From positions 107,698 to 124,749 of the forward strand of contig MU070244.1 in NCBI GenBank assembly GCA_002284615.2: DNA of 17,052 bases, in the 5' to 3' direction. A model generated the notes under the pieces. It ran no database searches. It was not told the origin of the DNA and saw nothing but the letters and a program-made list of their open reading frames with translations. The translations under genes and the position numbers were made by a program. The stretch comes from Dunaliella salina (lineage: Eukaryota > Chlorophyta > Chlorophyceae > Chlamydomonadales > Dunaliellaceae). Shown piece after piece: positions 9,541 through 16,849 of this stretch (within the stretch, counting starts at the first letter, position 1; each line of letters opens with the position of its first letter).

Positions 9541-9549
9541 TTTGAATCA

Positions 9550-9564
9550 ATCAATCAAGGAAAA
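9550..9564 (+). repeat. Candidate target-site duplication, right copy
   Basis: ATCAATCAAGGAAAA matches 2940-2954 in 14 of 15 bases, in direct orientation. It begins exactly where the LINE's coding similarity fades (about 9545) and is preceded by a short TCAA/ATCA run. Confidence 0.45.
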
Positions 9565-11957
9565 TGGCAGAGGGGGTCAGCTGAGGCTATAACCAGCCAC
9601 TTTTTGCATGCTCTTTGCGTATGTTTCCTATCACCGGTAATCCTGGAACTTGGTCCCCTCTTTTTTAAGCACTCGGGTTTCAATCTCACCTGTCCGGGAT
9701 ACGTGCATAATCAGCTGCGGTGTGTGAATCCTAGTTTTCACCACCAAATCTCCATATCTGACCACCCACTGGAGCAAAGTGGGTGATTTTTAATCATTCG
9801 GAGTCATTGTAACAAAAATATCACTGCAAAAAGAATGGAGTGAAAAGACCCAGTGGTTGGTGTTCTATGGCAATGTTAGCCGATTTCCCATAAAATGCAC
9901 CAAACAAGGGTTTACATGCACCAATGAGATTTAGCCCTTCCTATCTAAGCACACAAGGCAACTTAAACAAATCTGAGCATATGCTCTGATAGCTTGTAAC
10001 GCCAGCTACAATTTAAAGCAAAACATGTCTCAATCAGATGATGTGGCTGTGAGTGTGGGCGCACTTTGAATATTCATTAATGCAAAAGGGGCATGTTTGG
10101 ACACATGCTAAGCTGACCCCCTCTGGGAAAACGGTGCAAATTGGCTCTGCCAGGTCCTCCATTAAATTTCTGCTCCTTCCAGCCTCAAATTTATTTTGAG
10201 TTTCTTTTAGCAAGGTCAGGAGGGTGTAGGAATCATAACTTTTGGACGTCATCACCAAAACCACATAAGAACTATATATTCCGAATCCTGAGATCGAAAG
10301 GATTTGAATGATACATGTATGAGTCGGAGAGGGTCGTTGGTGGGTGGTCCCTCAGGGGGGTTTCGACTTTTTGGGACCCCCCCTCCAGAATTTTTCTGAG
10401 CCATTTTCTCGAAGTTTTAAATTTATCAATGGATTTCTGAGCTTCAGAACCGTCGATTGGCACCCTCTTTAAGGAAATTGGGTAAAAGCAGGAGTCTCTA
10501 TGCATGGATCAGAGTCAGTGCCACATGCGCATGGGCATAGGTTGCTGGGGGTGTGAAGGCATACATGCAGCAAACAAATCCAAACTTCCATGACAGTGAC
10601 AATGTATAATACATCCTTGCATGGTGCAGTCAGAAGGGCAGTTTATGGACTTGCAAGCCAGTTGTGGGTGCCTGGAAGGGCAGGTTTGCATGGGCGTCCG
10701 TTCACCAGTTTTTGCCCAATAACTCTGCTCCAACTCAGTGTTTGATTGTGATGAGTATGCAAATCGATAGCTATTTAAAAAAGGAGCAGATTGGTACCCT
10801 TATTGTGAGGTGGGGGGCAAGCTTTGGGGGGGAGGGGGGGTGGGTGGTCATTCTGGGCCTCCAGCCCAACTTTTTGTGATGACGTCCACTATTTTTTTTT
10901 TAACCCTCCTGGCAAGGCCCAAGCCAACTTTCAAGTTAGAATGCTTTTCCTTGAACCATGCAACCTTGGCATAATCTTCTCTTTCATGGAGCGCACCGTT
11001 TTCCCCACTAATGAACCTGGGCCTCGCCCTACCTTCTAATTTTCAAACAATGAAACGCTGAAATTCTAACTGTAATATTAGTTGAGCTTGCACCCAAGAT
11101 TTAACACAATAAGGCAGCCAGCATGGCACCTGGCAAGCTTTCCATTTCGAAGGGTCTCTTACGAGGGATGTCGGCGTGAATGTAGCAATGAAGTGAAGAT
11201 GAGGTAAAAGTTCAGGTCTGCAAGGCAAGCAGCTGGCCGTATAAACCAACTTGTTTCCTTCCAAGAAGAGAAGAACTTCGTAGGCAGAGGAAAACTTACC
11301 AAATAAGAAAGAGGAATGTATCAATTTGAATGAGCCGTAAGTCCCAGTACAAAGCAAGAATCAAGGCAGCCCAATGAAGGCAAGAAGTTTCCATTGACCA
11401 AATGAGGGACAAATGAGATTTACGCCTCATGGGGTCTGCTTGGACAGTGCCTGTTTAATAGCTTAGCTAGCATTCCTTACCTGATGATTTCTAATCCTGT
11501 CATTGAAATTTTGCTGGCCCATCTTGTGTGCAGGTTTCCTATTGCACTATGCAGTGTAGCACCAGTGCAGCACTGTAGTACAACTTGAACAATTTTTGCT
11601 GCTTTATTTAAGCAATGCGTCTGTGTCTTTCAGAGCAATTGCATCATCTTATCACAATGGCATGGCTAGAAACTTGCACACGTCAAGCCTCAGGAGAAAT
11701 GAAATCCACACTTTATGTACACTCAGGATCATTATGCTGGATCCTTGAAGACAAGAGTGTTGAAGAGGCCACCCAAACAAGCCAGAAAACATCAAGAAGA
11801 TTTGCAAAAAAGGAACTTCTAGGCAGCCGTTGTATGTCCCAGCATACAGACTGCACATGAGCTTGATGCTCACTATCATTCACGTTTCCACGTTTTAGGC
11901 CATGAGGATGCACTTCTAACACGGGCCCAAAGGTGCAGCAATTCCTTTCACCAAACT
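9565..11957. other. Intergenic stretch without a recognised gene
   Basis: No frame on either strand shows a recognisable domain or a spliced continuation. I can see an 8-bp perfect stem (CACCCACT/AGTGGGTG, 9763-9785), a 15-bp inverted pair CAGAGGGGGTCAGCT (9568-9582 and complement 10111-10125), G-rich and C-rich runs around 10355-10385 and 10810-10845, and a diverged inverted repeat at about 10212-10259 versus 10871-10915. The part just left of 11958 is probably the 3' UTR and downstream flank of the minus-strand LRR exon; I see no clear TGTAA polyadenylation signal there. Confidence 0.5.
10212..10915. repeat. Diverged inverted repeat bounding about 700 bp
   Basis: The plus-strand segment at about 10212-10259 (AGGAGGGT, an A/T-rich spacer, GGACGTCATCAC, AAAA) recurs as its reverse complement at about 10871-10915 with the same order and similar spacing. 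The 12-bp core is exact. It might be terminal inverted repeats of a degenerate non-autonomous element or an inverted duplication; no target duplication or internal gene was found. Confidence 0.4.
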
Positions 11958-12430
11958 TCAAACACTAAGCTCTACGCCATCAAGCATCTTGACATTGAGC
12001 ACCACGTCATGTCCACCTGCTGACTGCAGCTCAGCACTCTTTTTGCGCCAAGCATCATGTAAACGCTCAACTATGGCAGGGTCGGCGCGACTCTCTGGAC
12101 CAGCGTTTTCAATGCGCTTATCCCACACCAGATTCACATAGACATGCAGCGTACAGCTGCGCCGCTTGTTGCTCATGGCTGCTGAGAGCACTGCTAACAA
12201 AGGCTCCTCAAAGAGGGTATCACACGGCAGGTAATTGTAATCATAATGGTAAACAAAGAATTCCACATGCAACTCCTCCAAAGCTTGCAGCTTTGTGACT
12301 GCCTCATGCACGCTGAACAGATTGTCTCCTATGTTGCAGAATTCGAATTTCAGCCCTGCGCAGGGAAGATGTTTGGATCTCGTGAAAGATAGGGAAATAA
12401 AATTGCCCTTAGCGCTACCTGACATGCTCT
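11958..12430 (-). CDS. LRR-like terminal exon of F-box/LRR gene
   Basis: A minus-strand exon of 473 nt follows a strong acceptor (pyrimidine-rich tract then TTTTACAG at 12438-12431), entered in phase 1, and ends at a stop after DGVELSV. The protein shows spaced hydrophobic strands of LRR type: LKFEFCNIGDNL, ALEELHVEFFVYHYDY, SCTLHVYVNLVWDKR and HDVVLNVKMLDG, with a helical charged stretch (AIVERLHDAWRKKSAELQSA) between the last two. LRRs of F-box proteins bind the substrate to be ubiquitylated. It lies about 1.1 kb downstream of another LRR exon on the same strand, so it is probably the last exon of that gene, but I found no upstream donor matching phase 1. It could belong to a second family member. 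Confidence 0.6.
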
Positions 12431-13560
12431 CTGTAAAAGGAAAAGAAAAAAGGAAAACCTGCGCATTGAGAGATGGAATATTATAAGCATAAACATGGTA
12501 ATGAACCCCCAAAGATTTGATTCAGGCAACATGCTGATTTTTAACCTAATTTATCAGAGGGGGTAAACTGGCATGTACCACTAGGTTGTTCTCTCCCAAC
12601 CTTCTTTCTCAAATTTTACCTGCTAACCATTACTTTTCCATAAATATCATGTTCCATTAAAATTGGAGATCCCCAGATTACTCCCCTGGCCTCAGATCAC
12701 CCCAAAAAGGCCCACAGCTCCATCCTGGGACCATTATTGTCCAGTGAAATTGCAAAGACATGCATTTGTAACCACCATATGGTATGCCAAGATCCTGCAT
12801 ACCCAAATACTGAAAGGAGGTTAAAAAAGACTTTTTTGGGCACCACATGTGCCAGACTTTCTTTTGAGGTAAATGGCTGAAAATTCTGTATGCATGACCA
12901 ACCACTGGAACTTTTCACTACATTCTTCTGCAATGATACTATTTTGGCACAAGAAGACCAGTCACAAAATATGATCCAATTCAATGCTCTGGATGGTCCG
13001 GAATGGAGGTCTGGTGGTTGAAACTAGGGTTCACGCCACGTCCAATTAGGCAGGTGTCCCCTGACTGGTAATATTTAAGCTCAGGTGCATTAGATAGCAA
13101 GTATATGATTTTGGTCATATACTTGAAGGGGACACATATTGAGGGAGCACTTGAAAAGAACCCCCATTTCAGACCTTCATCGCCCCCCTCTGCTTATTCA
13201 CACAGGGTACGGCTTCAAATGCCAGATAGATACAGTCATAATGGCACACCTCCATGAGGTCCTTTGCAGCGAACCTTGCAAGCGCAGGTCACTAAGTCAC
13301 GACAAGTCACACATATGGAAGGTGCTCCATTGAAGGCTGCAGCATTCAAGTGTTGCGTTCTAGGCCTGCCCTTTGAGCTTTCCTGCTCCTGCTCACACAA
13401 CATCGTGTTTTTCCCAAAGCATTTGAGGCAACAACACCCCAGCCTGATAACTTTTAAATGCTACAATGAGGGAATTAGGCATTCATTGCGGATACTAACA
13501 AAGCTATACCAGGACATAACGCTACATAACCATAACATAACGCTACACTTCTCAAAATCA
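12431..13560 (-). other. Presumed intron, contains repeat copy A
   Basis: No coding frame of note lies between the two LRR exons. It holds one copy of a roughly 340-bp repeat (12588-12925). It also has a duplicated CATAACGCTACA motif near 13515-13547. Confidence 0.4.
12588..12925. repeat. Interspersed repeat, copy A (intronic)
   Basis: This segment aligns with 14700-15030. The best blocks are TTTCTCAA near the left end, CTGGCCTCAGAT...GGCCCACAGCTCCA in the middle, and GTGC.AGA.TTTC..TGAGG.AATGGCTGAAA.TTC near the right end, separated by less conserved spacers of similar length. Overall identity looks like about 65-70 %. It has no coding potential. It may be an old non-autonomous transposon or the trace of an exon-intron duplication. 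Confidence 0.6.
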
Positions 13561-14337
13561 GGCTTGGCATAGGCAGGCAGAGCAAGACTCCCTTTTCAAA
13601 GAAGGGAATGTGCTGGCGAGAGATGTCATGTCGCGCGGCAAAAATACGGCAAAGCTCAGCTGCAAGCTGCTAATATGCTTGGCAACAGTGGGATTGCGGC
13701 TGAGGAGAGTGGAGCAGAAGGAACGGACCCAGGGGCCGATATTGGTGATGCGAATTCAACACATGCCGTCGTATTTGATTTCTGTGATGCTCAGGAGGGG
13801 GCCAGCACCAGCCACCAGATCCAGTGCTGCGCGGAAGTCTGCTGGCTTCATACTTTCCAGGGCACTGAAGCGGAGGGTGTCCAGGTGCACATGCCGCAGG
13901 TGCGGCAGGCTGCCTGCGATCCGCTGGCGCTTTTGCTTTCCTAAGCGCTTCAGCACGCTGACAAAGAAGGGATCAGTGCTGGACACCCCAGCAGGATTAT
14001 TGTAATGAATTGCTGTAAGAGATTGAGGCAGGGCTGCACACATCTGCTCACTGGCATTTTTCAACCGCTGTAGCCCCAGGACCTTGAGGTTGTGGTACTG
14101 CGAAGTGGCTTGGATCTGCTCTTGAGTCAGCAAAAGCCCCTCCATGTGAAGCTCCTCAAGGCACTCAGCTTGTGCCAATGCCTGGAGCAGGGAGGGTTGC
14201 AGGTTGCTGTCATGCCCTGGATAGTAGTGCCCCCACTCTTGATGCATTTGGAAGCGCAGCACACGCAGTTTTGGCATGTGTTGTCGGATCAGGTGACCCA
14301 AGTCTGCTGCTGCCTGCTCCTCACGCAGTCTGCAACC
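13561..14337 (-). CDS. LRR exon of F-box/LRR gene, with in-frame TGA
   Basis: A minus-strand exon follows an acceptor at 14340-14338 (ACATACAG); an alternative acceptor TTGCAG ends at 14330. The protein begins LREEQAAADLGHLIRQHMPK and carries LRR-like strands: LRVLRFQMHQ, LEELHMEGLLL, LKVLGLQRLKN, LTAIHYNNPAG, LRHVHLDTLRF and LLSITEIKYDG. The spacing of about 25-30 residues and the LxxLxL pattern suit an LRR substrate-binding solenoid. A TGA at 13758-13756 interrupts the frame. The same frame then stays open for 65 codons with more LRR-like sequence (ISSLQLSFAVFLPRDM, SLASTFPSLKRE) until TGA at 13560-13558. The first TGA is therefore probably a mutation or base error. I see no good donor at the downstream end. 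Confidence 0.65.
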
Positions 14338-14358
14338 CTGTATGTTCATGCATGCATG

Positions 14359-14432
14359 TGAGTGAGTGAGTGAGTGAGTGAGTGAGTGAGTGAGTGAGTG
14401 AGTGAGTGAGTGAGTGAGTGAGTGAGTGAGTG

Positions 14433-14486
<54 letters not shown>
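14359..14486. repeat. (TGAG)n-(GT)n compound microsatellite
   Basis: About 18 uninterrupted TGAG units (14359-14432) are followed by a short GGTGAG transition and about 25 GT units to 14486. On the minus strand it lies in the intron immediately upstream of the LRR exon acceptor. Open frames across it, reading (SLTH)n or (HT)n, are artefacts. Confidence 0.95.
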
Positions 14487-14487
<1 letters not shown>

Positions 14488-14699
14488 CAAGCACCAACTG
14501 TAGGCATGCAGTCGGCACTTGAGATATAAAGGAAGCTTTGCAACAAACTTTGAGGGCAATAAAGAATATTAAAAAAAAAATTTCAGGCACATGTGTACGG
14601 CAAGCGGCACGTACATTCGATGAAAGAATAAGAAAGAAATAAGTGGGCATTGGAAACTCCTAGAGGTGGACAGCTTCCCTGTATCACTGGATATTCTCT

Positions 14700-15030
14700 T
14701 CCTCGATTTCCTTTCTCAATTCTGACCTTGCCATCATTAATCCATTTGAATTCTACATTTATGAAAAATGATGAAAATTAGAGGAACCCTGATCACCCTC
14801 CTGGCCTCAGATAACCAACAAAGGGCCCACAGCTCCACCCCCCCCCCCTCGGAGCATTTTTCACTCCTCTTGCATCAACAATCCCGTGTACTGCTAACTT
14901 CCTGCACATTCAAACAGCAAAGAAGGATGTCAAAATTAACTTTTTGATAACCCTTTGTGCTAGATTTTCCCTGAGGGAATGGCTGAAATTCCGTGTTCAC
15001 GAAGGAGTGCGTCTTTCCGCTCCATTTTTT
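14700..15030. repeat. Interspersed repeat, copy B (intronic)
   Basis: This is the diverged counterpart of 12588-12925 in the same orientation. The shared middle block CTGGCCTCAGAT...GGGCCCACAGCTCCA and the right-hand block ending AATGGCTGAAA are the clearest. Copy B carries an expanded poly-C tract after the middle block. Confidence 0.6.
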
Positions 15031-15418
15031 TGCATTTACATGCTTTTTGCCGCTCATGCAATAAGGATGCCATCTTTTCCTTGTTGGGCTTCAGAACTCT
15101 GCTGCTTACTTTTTTGGAACTATTTCTGGCAGTGAGCCTGTCCGTCGCAGTAGACGATCAAGAGTTTGGTCCTGGTGACCCAGCCCCCGTACCTGCCCCT
15201 GCGCCTGCCGGTCAAGCGGTCTGTGAACCAGAAGGAAGACCGCTCTGTATCAACAATCTGCGTCTCCCTGGGCCTCATGCCTTTTGCACTACAGTTTCTG
15301 AAAAGCAATTCCACAGGAGCCCTTTCATTCTCTTCTCCTCCTCAACTCTTCAAACCTTACAATGAAGCAATGCAGATGTGCGCCTCAGCAGCTTAATACC
15401 TGTACCTTGCCTCAGCCT

Positions 15419-15583
15419 GCCATGATCAGGCATTGTGTCTATCAGCATGCACACAAAGACCTCCTAGCTCCCACCAATTGATGACGAAATTCACGTGTTG
15501 CTCAACAAAAGATGAAAGCTAGCATGCCATGATCAGGCAATGTTTGCCTATCAGCATGCACAACAAGACCTCCTTGGCCCCTG
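15419..15583. repeat. Direct duplication of about 57 bp
   Basis: GCCATGATCAGGCA...CTATCAGCATGCAC followed by AAGACCTCCT occurs at 15419-15475 and again at 15526-15583, about 107 bp apart, with roughly 85 % identity. It lies just downstream of the exon 2 donor, inside the presumed intron. Confidence 0.75.
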
Positions 15584-15595
15584 CCTGATGCTCAC

Positions 15596-15974
15596 TTGGT
15601 GCTGAAGACATTGATGCGCACCCAGGCAGGAGGCAAGAGCGCGAACGCACCAGAAATGTGAGCTCCTCAACATGACCGATGATCTGCATCACATGCTGGT
15701 GGCTGGCCCCATCTTGTGGGCGGAGCAGAGCAAGGATAAGTGGCACGTCATTCCTGGGTGGAAATGAGTATGAGAAATCAGCCCAAATGACGAGCTCTTG
15801 GAGGCGCTCTCCGCGCGGGAAGGAGAGGAGCGGGTTTGGCTGGTCTGCTTCCTCAAGAGATACAGTGAGCTTGTGGATTTGATCCAACACAGATGGCGCA
15901 GACTGCACAGAGGGGTGTGTGGCGATGAAGGCCTTGCGTGACTCCACATCAAGGAAGGAGTACACATGGCCGAT
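15596..15974 (-). CDS. F-box/LRR gene exon 2 (rest of F-box and first LRR-like part)
   Basis: The exon follows the acceptor ATCTTGCAG (15977-15975) and starts in phase 0 with IGHVYSFLDVESRKAF, the second half of an F-box, the roughly 45-residue domain that binds Skp1 in SCF ubiquitin ligases. It continues with THPSVQSAPSVLDQIHKLTV and the LRR-like strands LQELVIWADFSY and HVEELTFLVR. The frame then loses sense around 15650-15625. Shifted by one base, it reads LLPPAWVRINVFSTK up to a strong donor, GTGAGC, at 15595. In that shifted frame the donor is in phase 2, matching the alternative acceptor at 14330, so exon 3 would continue ...FSTK-LREEQ. A 1-base deletion or sequencing error is the simplest explanation. 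Confidence 0.7.
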
Positions 15975-16434
15975 CTGCAAGATAAAATAGGAAAAGAAAA
16001 GAAACAGTTTTGAAGGTGAAAGAGAAATGATGAATCTTTGGTGAAGAGAGCTTGGCGCATGCCTTGCATAGGCTCGCAAAAGCAACAAAGACATGCGGGG
16101 GCATGCGCGCAACTTGATTTTTAGTCTGCCGATTTAACACTTCTAGACGTGCCAAATGCACAGCCTGTGACAGGAGAGGCTGACAGGGGAGAAAATAGTT
16201 GATTTGAGGGTGTGCTGTGCAGTGTGCGGGCGTTTGTGGGCAAATGAATTAAGCGTAGGAGCATCGTGACAACTGTATTGTGTGCATGCACATGCGTGCG
16301 ACTCGTGTGCATGGGAATGTTTGCCTCATTCACTGAATCTTGTTTGTGATCAAGGTTCCGTTTGGCATGCTCTACCAGTGCAAACGCATTCATTGAGATG
16401 ATGGGAGTGCAGTCCTTGAGAATCAGAGTCTTAC
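15975..16434 (-). other. Intron 1 of the F-box gene
   Basis: It starts with a consensus donor GTAAGA (16434-16429) and ends with a pyrimidine-rich tract and TTGCAG (to 15975). A 90-codon open frame inside (16393-16121) has no protein-like features and is taken as chance. Confidence 0.65.
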
Positions 16435-16449
16435 CAGGTCCTCAGGCAG
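16435..16449 (-). CDS. 15-nt microexon encoding LPEDL, start of F-box
   Basis: On the minus strand TTTTTTGCAG is followed by CTGCCTGAGGACCTG and then GTAAGACTC. This gives a perfect acceptor and donor around exactly five codons, LPEDL, in phase 0 on both sides. Joined to exon 2 it makes LPEDL-IGHVYSFLDVESRK, which matches the F-box consensus start LPxDLxxxIxSFL. The upstream exon with the start codon was not found. Microexons this short are rare but known in algae and plants. RNA evidence would settle it. Confidence 0.6.
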
Positions 16450-16552
16450 CTGCAAAAAATGCATGCTTTTCAGGGTTTCTCTCGGTGACTAAATATTGAG
16501 GTGTTCCAATTTTCGATTCTATGCTAAGTTTATAACTGGATCATTTCATTCA

Positions 16553-16672
16553 CTACTGCATTTTGAGTTGGTCGAAAATTTTTGGGTAAGATTCAATTTT
16601 GCGAATTGCAGCTTCAATGCGGGTTTCAATGTCCGGAGGTGGGGTCAGCTCGAGCTTGAACACACCAAGTTG
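16553..16672 (-). CDS. Possible short coding fragment, unrecognised
   Basis: A stop-to-stop minus-strand frame of 39 codons reads LELTPPPDIETRIEAAIRKI and continues with YPKIFDQLKMQ before TAG. It has a charged, helix-like composition unlike the surrounding AT-rich DNA. It has no start codon at its head, and I cannot connect it to the F-box microexon by a GT donor. It may be a terminal exon of another gene, a pseudogene scrap or chance. Confidence 0.2.
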   Translation of the reverse strand, partial: QLGVFKLELTPPPDIETRIEAAIRKIESYPKIFDQLKMQ

Positions 16673-16693
16673 TCAACTAGTCCAGACGACAAT

Positions 16694-16766
16694 ATGTCAA
16701 CTGAGTGTGTCGACATTGTGTGTGAACTAATTAAGTCGACGTCTTGTCGCCTAATTCAGTTGACAT
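16694..16766. repeat. Imperfect 22-bp inverted repeat in a GTCGAC/GTTGAC-rich patch
   Basis: ATGTCAACTGA at 16694-16704 is exactly complementary to TCAGTTGACAT at 16756-16766. Extending inward gives 18 of 22 paired positions (16694-16715 with 16745-16766) around a loop of about 29 bases. The surrounding 120 bp repeat GTCGAC, GTTGAC or GTCAAC several times. Confidence 0.6.
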
Positions 16767-16849
16767 CTCACCCTGCAACCTGCCCTGTATTGCTCACAAG
16801 CAAATCAAACCCAATTAATCCCAATGCCACGGTGTGATTATGGTGACTC

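Larger units (their letters stand above)
2955..9549 (-). mobile_element. 5'-truncated, inactivated non-LTR retrotransposon (LINE), Dualen/RandI-like
   Basis: On the minus strand one broken polyprotein can be followed from about 9540 to a terminal TAG at 3022-3020. Its modules in order are reverse transcriptase, Pro/Ser/Thr-rich linker, C4HC3 PHD-type finger, RNase H, CCHC-like zinc motif and PD-(D/E)XK endonuclease. No LTR, integrase or protease is seen. RT plus RNase H plus a C-terminal restriction-like endonuclease is the combination known from Dualen/RandI LINEs of green algae, which also carry an N-terminal APE endonuclease. No APE part is seen, and similarity stops near 9545, as expected of 5' truncation during target-primed reverse transcription. 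About nine frame changes (near 9225, 7815, 6580, 5610, 5275, 4090, 3945, 3655, 3545) and in-frame stops at 9477-9475, 4277-4275, 3433-3431 and 3217-3215 make it non-functional. Clade assignment is inference from domain order. Confidence 0.85.
14487..15595 (-). other. Presumed intron 2, contains repeat copy B and a short duplication
   Basis: Between the exon 2 donor (15595) and the microsatellite there is no convincing coding frame. It contains repeat copy B, a C10-like homopolymer near 14839 and a duplicated 57-bp segment at its right end. A plus-strand frame at 14979-15365 has no recognised features. Confidence 0.45.

Noticed and set aside
9763..9785. 8-bp perfect hairpin followed by ATTTTTAAT, resembling a bacterial terminator
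   Set aside because: The context is eukaryotic and no gene ends nearby; a stem of this size is expected by chance.
10034..10505. Minus-strand frames at 10505-10272 and 10264-10034 as one frameshifted gene
   Set aside because: They are in different frames, show no domain, and lie within the candidate inverted-repeat element.
14321..14650. Minus-strand frames with (HT)n and (SLTH)n runs
   Set aside because: They are translations of the (GT)n and (TGAG)n microsatellite lying in an intron.
16496..16837. 113-codon plus-strand frame
   Set aside because: Its composition is AT-rich and it runs through the inverted repeat; no recognisable feature was seen.
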